17,610 nt of DNA, taken from assembly GCA_021372515.1 (NCBI GenBank), contig JAJFUG010000169.1, forward strand, positions 1-17,610, given 5' to 3'. The first letter of the stretch is position 1; each line of letters opens with the position of its first letter. Below the pieces are notes generated by a model. That model made no database searches, was not told the DNA's origin, and worked only from the letters and a program-made list of their open reading frames with translations. The stretch is from a bacterium. GTDB lineage: Bacteria; Gemmatimonadota; Glassbacteria; GWA2-58-10. Shown piece after piece: positions 13,444 to 17,610 of this stretch. Both the position numbers and the translations under genes were made by a program.

Positions 13444-15564
13444 TCAGCCCTGGTTCCTGCGCAGCAGCGATTCCCGGATCATCCGCTCCAGCACGCGCGA
13501 GAACAGGCGCAACTCGGGCGGGTCGCCGCTTTCGAGCAGGTAGCCGCGCTTGAGCAGGTTGCGGGCGCTGTAGCGGTCCAGATCGCCCAGGCTCTCGCCG
13601 GACATGATCTTGCGGCAGGTCTCGATCTCATCCGGGCCCAGGGAGCGCAGGATAAACTGGAAATGCATGCCCGCCTCCTCCAGGAAACGGTCCTCCACGT
13701 TCTCGAACACGGTCTTGGAGGGCATGGCCCGGCTGAAATCGAACTCGAACAGCACCGAGCAGGCGATGGACATGAAAAAAGGGAAATAGCCCGCCAGGTC
13801 GACCACGGTCTCGAAATGCTCCTCCAGCGGGTGGCCGGCGGCGCGGCTGGGCTGGGAGACGAACTCCAGGGCCTCCTCCTCGCTGAACGCCGACAGGTTC
13901 AGGTTGGAAAAGATGTTGAAGAACGGCGAGTCGCTGATCTCGCGGTTGTAACAGAGTTCCTGCAGGTTTTTCACCGAGCTGGTGATGTAGGCCACGTTGT
14001 AGTTGTTGGCCGCCGAGCGCAGGAACGAGAAAAACTCCGGGTCGAAATTCTTGTTCTTGGTGATCGACTCGAACTCGTCGAACAGCAGGACCAGCTTGCG
14101 GTTGCGGCGGTCGAACTCCTCGCAGACTTTCTTGAACCCGTTGTAATCCGGCTGGGGCAGCTCATCCAGGCTGATCCCGGTCTCCAGGGACAGGTTCTCG
14201 AACAGCGAGGCGAAGAACCCCGATAGCGGCACGCTGCGTTTTTCCTGGAAGTCCATAAAAATGAACGTGTAGTGCTCATGGTCGCGCAGCCAGGCGCGGC
14301 GGTTTTCCGGGTCGTTGATGTAGTGCAACAGGCTGCTCTTGCCGATCCGCCGCTCACCCACGATCGAGACCGACTGCGGGCGTGAGGCCCCGATGCGGCC
14401 GTAGATGGTCGAAATCTCCCGCCGCCGCCCGAAAAAGCTGCGGCTGTCGCGCAGCATCTTGCGGCTCAGGTAGGGATTCTGCAGGGAGCCGCCCGCCGGC
14501 TGCGGCGACGTGGGCGCCTGTGCCGTCGGCTTGCTCTCCTCGGGCCCGGCCCGGTCCTGGAGCAGGCGGTCGAGGGCCGCGCTCAGTTCCGCGGCGCTCT
14601 GGTAGCGCCCGGAGGGCTCGCGGTGCATGGCCTTGAGGATCACTCCCTCCAGGGCGGCGCCGATCTGCGGGGCCACGCGGCGCGGCGGCTCGGGGGTTTC
14701 CTTGACGTGAGCCAGGGCCACGCTCAGGGGCTTGCCCGGACCGAACGGCAGCCGCCCGGTGAAAATTTCGTACATGATCACGCCCAGCGAGTAGATATCA
14801 GTGCGCAGGTCGAGCTTGAGGCCCTGGGCCTGTTCGGGCGAGATGTACTCCGGGGTGCCCAGGAACGTGCCAGACACGGTCAGGGCGCTCAGGTTTTCGC
14901 CCGTGGCGATGCCGAAATCCATGACCACGCAGCGTCCGGTACGCTTTTCGAGCATGATGTTCTGAGGCTTGAGGTCGCGGTGCACCACTCCCAGGGTATG
15001 GGCCTCGGCCAGGGCCGCGGCGATTTGGCGCACGATGGACAGCCCGGTCTCCAGGTCGATTGTCCCGGCCTGAATCTCCTTTTTCAGCTCGCGGCCTTCG
15101 ATGTACTCCATGCTGATGAACTGGGTCTGGTCCGCCTGCCCCAAGTCGAAAATGCGGTAGACATTGGGGTGGGTGATGGTCCGGGCCAGGGCGATCTCGC
15201 GGTGGAAACGGGTCAGGTAGTCCGGGTTGGAGGCCAGGCTCGGGTGGAGCACCTTGAGGGCGACTGTCTGGTCGAGCACGCTGTCGCGGGCCTTGTACAC
15301 CGTGGCCATGGCCCCGTCGCCGATCCGCTCCAGGTCGGCGTAGCGCCCGGCGAACAGCTTGCCGCCGCCCGTGCTGCCGGCTTTCTCCGCGGTGGCCTTG
15401 GGCCTGCGGCCGCGCGGAACGCGGGTGCCGTCGGGGCCGGTGTGGGTGGCGGAAGTGCCGGAGGCAGTCACCGCGATGTGGCTCGTGGGGCGCAGGTTCT
15501 CGCCGCAGGCCAGGCAGTACCAGTTGCTGTTGGGGTTCTCGGTCTTGCAGTTCGGGCAGATCAT
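13444..15564 (-). CDS. Zinc-ribbon / Ser-Thr protein kinase / AAA (STAND-like) ATPase fusion
   Basis: This 706-residue cytosolic protein has three parts. Residues 1-21 form a small zinc ribbon, C3-P-N-C6 and C17-L-A-C20. After a Gly/Pro/basic linker, a Hanks kinase spans about 75-340: glycine loop IGDGAMATVY, K104 in VALKV, HRDLKPQN with D197, DFG at 216-218, GTPEYISPEQ in the activation segment. After a second Pro-rich linker, an ATPase module begins with NPYLSRKMLRDSRSFFGRRREI. Walker A is GERRIGKS (403-410) and Walker B LVLLFDEFES (D496-E497); a helical C-terminal part follows. All catalytic kinase residues are present. No membrane segment is seen, unlike PknB-type receptors. The gene follows the ThuA-like gene by 22 bases. 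Its ATPase module resembles that of the membrane ATPase upstream in the same run. The likely role is signal transduction with ATP-switched regulation; targets are unknown. Confidence 0.92.
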   Translation of the reverse strand: MICPNCKTENPNSNWYCLACGENLRPTSHIAVTASGTSATHTGPDGTRVPRGRRPKATAEKAGSTGGGKLFAGRYADLERIGDGAMATVYKARDSVLDQTVALKVLHPSLASNPDYLTRFHREIALARTITHPNVYRIFDLGQADQTQFISMEYIEGRELKKEIQAGTIDLETGLSIVRQIAAALAEAHTLGVVHRDLKPQNIMLEKRTGRCVVMDFGIATGENLSALTVSGTFLGTPEYISPEQAQGLKLDLRTDIYSLGVIMYEIFTGRLPFGPGKPLSVALAHVKETPEPPRRVAPQIGAALEGVILKAMHREPSGRYQSAAELSAALDRLLQDRAGPEESKPTAQAPTSPQPAGGSLQNPYLSRKMLRDSRSFFGRRREISTIYGRIGASRPQSVSIVGERRIGKSSLLHYINDPENRRAWLRDHEHYTFIFMDFQEKRSVPLSGFFASLFENLSLETGISLDELPQPDYNGFKKVCEEFDRRNRKLVLLFDEFESITKNKNFDPEFFSFLRSAANNYNVAYITSSVKNLQELCYNREISDSPFFNIFSNLNLSAFSEEEALEFVSQPSRAAGHPLEEHFETVVDLAGYFPFFMSIACSVLFEFDFSRAMPSKTVFENVEDRFLEEAGMHFQFILRSLGPDEIETCRKIMSGESLGDLDRYSARNLLKRGYLLESGDPPELRLFSRVLERMIRESLLRRNQG

Positions 15565-15586
15565 CGTGCCGCTCTTCCGCTTTGCG

Positions 15587-16315
15587 CTACAGGTTTCGTC
15601 CCGCCCAGTTCACGGCGTTTACGATCAGCCGGGCCAGGGGTTCGTTTTTCGTGAAGGGGCTCTTTTCCACCGGGTCGCCCGGGCTGAGGTAGATCACCCG
15701 TCCCGCGCCCTCGGACCGGGTCCAGCCGCAGTCCTCCCAGTGCCCGTCACCCGGGATGTCGCAGCCCAGGAGCCGCTCGACGCTCTGTCCGGGATAGAAG
15801 CGCATCCGGAAATGCTGGTCGTCGCTTATCCCGAAGCTCTCCGGCACGCCCTCGAACACCGGGTGCTCCACGCCGGGAAGGCGCACGATCTTGAAATCGC
15901 GGTGCTGGACCGAGCTGTCGGTGAGCAGGTAATAGCCGCCCACCAGACGAGTCAACTCGGGGTTGTTGTTGCCGTGGTTGACCACGTGGTGCAGGGCCAC
16001 CAGACCGCCCCCACCCTGGACGTAGCGCGTGATGTTGTTCTCCAGGACTGCGTCGATGTCGTTGTGGTTGAACAGCACCAGGACATCGTAGCGGGCCAGG
16101 CACTCCGGGGTAAGGCTGTTGGCGGTGTTGGTGAAATCGGCCCGGAACGGGGACCGCGTGCTGTCGGAGAGCATCGCGGCCAGATCGAACCCGGCCTGCC
16201 CGTAGCGGTAGCTGTCGGCGAACACCAGCACCGCGAGCTTGCGCGGCGAGCCAGCCTGGAGCCAGCCCGCGCAGATAATGACAAGCAGCAGCGCGGCCGG
16301 AATTGTTTTCCTCAT
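15587..16315 (-). CDS. Exported ThuA-like (glutamine-amidotransferase-fold) protein
   Basis: This 242-residue protein starts with a Sec signal peptide (MRKTIPAALLLVIICAGWLQAG). The remainder matches the ThuA-like/class-I GATase-like fold: KLAVLVFADSYRYG, RYDVLVLFNHND, then YVQGGGGLVALHHVV (99-112), HPVFEGVP, and a late VIYLSPGDP strand. ThuA-like proteins occur in sugar-use operons and as domains of secreted dehydrogenases; a catalytic Cys of true amidotransferases is not evident at the strand after GGGGLVALHH. ATG 16315 overlaps the stop of the upstream ATPase gene (ATGA), which decides the start; the longer frame to 16477 would overlap that gene by about 165 bases with a low-complexity extension. 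The pairing with signalling ATPases suggests a periplasmic sensing or ligand-binding role, but that is inference. Confidence 0.82.
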   Translation of the reverse strand: MRKTIPAALLLVIICAGWLQAGSPRKLAVLVFADSYRYGQAGFDLAAMLSDSTRSPFRADFTNTANSLTPECLARYDVLVLFNHNDIDAVLENNITRYVQGGGGLVALHHVVNHGNNNPELTRLVGGYYLLTDSSVQHRDFKIVRLPGVEHPVFEGVPESFGISDDQHFRMRFYPGQSVERLLGCDIPGDGHWEDCGWTRSEGAGRVIYLSPGDPVEKSPFTKNEPLARLIVNAVNWAGRNL

Positions 16316-17610
16316 TGCTCCACTCTCCAATGGTTCTGGTTGGTCACGGCCGCGCCGTGCTCGATCTCGCGCAGCAGCTTGTTCAGGTTGTGCTCCTCGC
16401 GTATCCAGTGACGGAACAGGTCCATCCTGAACCGGAAACGACGGTTGAGGTTCGGCTCCAGGATCTCGCGGGCGCACAGGTTGTCCAGGACGAGCCGCAC
16501 GGCCTCCGGGGCGGGGGCGGACGGTTTGCGCAGCAGCACGCTCAGGTCGTTCAGCCCGGCGTAGTGCTCGGAGTTGCGGCAGTGCTCGGCCAGGGCGGCC
16601 AGGACCAGACGCTCCTCCAGGCCCAGGCCGGCCCAGAAATATATCATCTGCGGCGGCGGGTTATCCACTATCTCACGCACTATGCTCGCCACGTCGTCCT
16701 CGTAGAAATAGTTCCTCTGCTCGGCGTTCAGGAACTCCACCACGTTGCGGCAGACAAGCTGGGTGTAGAATGGCTGCCCGGCGGTCAGGCGCAGGATGCG
16801 CGCCACGGAGGAGCCCAGGTAGAACACCTGTCCGGCCACCGGCTCCTGGACCAGGCGCCGGGCATCGTTGGGGGTGAGGAAGCTGATGTTGCGGTAGTCG
16901 CAGCGCTGGAGCAGGGTCTGCCAGTACACCGGCTCGCGCTCCTGCAGAAGGTGCGTGCCGGCGAACACCAGGAACAGCCCGGGCTTATGCTCGACCAGTC
17001 CACTGAGGAACAGGAAGATGTCCTTGCTGATCTTACCCTCGACCACCTTGTTCTCGATCAACTCGTACTCATCCACCAGGAACAGCAGCTTGTCCTGGCC
17101 GATGGTTTCGATCAGGCTGTCGATGAAGCGCTCGAAGGTGGCGAACGGGTTGCGCGAGCGGTCCTCGAAACCGTTCAGGTCGAACTGACGCTTGTAGCGC
17201 GCGGCGGCCTTGGCCGTGAGTTCGGCGATGCGCCCCAGGAACTCCCAGTCGTCGTTTACCGCCATGGCCTGCATGTCGACGAACACTGGCAGGTAGTGCG
17301 GCCCCAGCCGTCCGCCCAGTATCTGGTACATCACGCTGGTCTTACCGGCGCGTCTCTCGCCGAACAGCACGATCAGCGAGCCGTAGCGCTCGATGTCGAC
17401 CTTGTTCTTGACGAAACGGAAATCGTCCTCCCGGCCGAAAAACATCTCTTTCGAGCGGATCGGGTTGCCCACGATGAACGGGTTGGGCTGGATCAGCTCG
17501 AACGGGCGGCGGCGGAAACGGTCGAGGAACTGCCGCATCGCGTTGCGGCGGTAGTAGTAGTAGCCGCCGCCGGACAGGATGATCAGGATCAGCCAGCCGG
17601 CCAGGAACGC
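16312..17610 (-). CDS. Membrane-anchored STAND/AAA ATPase, C-terminal part (5' end outside window)
   Basis: The frame stays open to the right edge. The 24 codons before the internal Met at 17538 encode a hydrophobic helix, AFLAGWLILIILSGGG, followed by YYYYRRN, i.e. a membrane span with a positive cytosolic flank, so the Met is internal and a further N-terminal (probably extracytoplasmic) part lies outside. Numbered from that Met, the ATPase module opens with NPFIVGNPIRSKEMFFGREDDF (19-40). Walker A is GERRAGKT (60-67) and Walker B LLFLVDEYEL (D156-E157). FVFAGTHLL-type sensor strand and LTAGQPFYTQLVCRNVVEFLN follow, as in AAA_16/ORC-like STAND ATPases, with a winged-helix-like C-terminal end. 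It resembles the ATPase module of the downstream kinase fusion. The stop overlaps the ThuA-like start. The missing N-terminal domain probably decides the signal sensed. Confidence 0.87.
   Translation of the reverse strand, partial: AFLAGWLILIILSGGGYYYYRRNAMRQFLDRFRRRPFELIQPNPFIVGNPIRSKEMFFGREDDFRFVKNKVDIERYGSLIVLFGERRAGKTSVMYQILGGRLGPHYLPVFVDMQAMAVNDDWEFLGRIAELTAKAAARYKRQFDLNGFEDRSRNPFATFERFIDSLIETIGQDKLLFLVDEYELIENKVVEGKISKDIFLFLSGLVEHKPGLFLVFAGTHLLQEREPVYWQTLLQRCDYRNISFLTPNDARRLVQEPVAGQVFYLGSSVARILRLTAGQPFYTQLVCRNVVEFLNAEQRNYFYEDDVASIVREIVDNPPPQMIYFWAGLGLEERLVLAALAEHCRNSEHYAGLNDLSVLLRKPSAPAPEAVRLVLDNLCAREILEPNLNRRFRFRMDLFRHWIREEHNLNKLLREIEHGAAVTNQNHWRVEQ

Noticed and set aside
14623-15654. 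343-codon open frame on the + strand opposite the kinase
   Set aside because: The kinase on the - strand has all catalytic motifs; the opposite frame shows only shadow composition.
16316-16477. 54-codon N-terminal extension of the ThuA-like protein
   Set aside because: It overlaps the upstream ATPase gene, is low in complexity, and would bury the signal peptide that starts at 16315.
1-17610. CRISPR arrays, tRNA, rRNA, transposases
   Set aside because: No regularly spaced direct repeats, cloverleaf-like sequences, rRNA segments or transposase motifs were seen on reading either strand.

Overview
This 17.6 kb chromosomal window is about 60-65% GC for most of its length and looks like an uncultured, Gram-negative-type, carbohydrate-degrading bacterium. 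That view rests on a heparinase II/III-family protein, a GH10 xylanase, a polysaccharide deacetylase, a ThuA-like protein and a large alpha/beta hydrolase, together with Hanks kinase and STAND-type ATPase signalling genes and a c-di-AMP synthase. The mix would suit deep FCB-type or other candidate-phylum lineages, but nothing in the window fixes the taxon (no rRNA or tRNA seen).

Left part, + strand (1-4460). The 3' end of a heparinase II/III-family gene runs in from the left edge. It is followed by a strikingly AT-rich two-gene cassette (1037-2616): an OLD/AAA_15/21-like ATPase and a small partner carrying a D...ExK pattern, joined by an ATGA stop/start overlap. This looks acquired and resembles ATPase-nuclease defence pairs. 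Then comes proA (proline biosynthesis), then a small DUF559/Vsr-like endonuclease gene bracketed by two composite inverted repeats (3983-4030 and 4413-4457) that share 19/19 and 11/11 bases but differ in the middle.

Middle part (4460-7550). A Tat-signal polysaccharide deacetylase lies on the - strand. An intergenic region of about 730 bases holds a 50-residue Cys-rich small membrane protein on the - strand, strong hairpins and a perfect TGTGA-N6-TCACA (CRP-type) palindrome upstream of the secreted GH10 xylanase on the + strand. A nested palindromic repeat separates the xylanase from the converging - strand genes.

Right part, all - strand (7549-17610), transcribed right to left. First: a membrane-anchored STAND/AAA ATPase (5' end outside the window), a secreted ThuA-like protein (ATGA overlap), and a zinc-ribbon/Ser-Thr kinase/AAA ATPase fusion, closed by a plausible intrinsic terminator. 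A second run starts from its own likely promoter: cdaA (diadenylate cyclase), cdaR/ybbR (TTG start), a VanZ-like membrane protein, a large secreted or anchored serine hydrolase, and a URO-D-like protein. The two ATPase modules share an NP-x(n)-FFGR...GERR-x-GK(T/S) layout, which suggests one signalling system built from paralogous modules next to the c-di-AMP genes.
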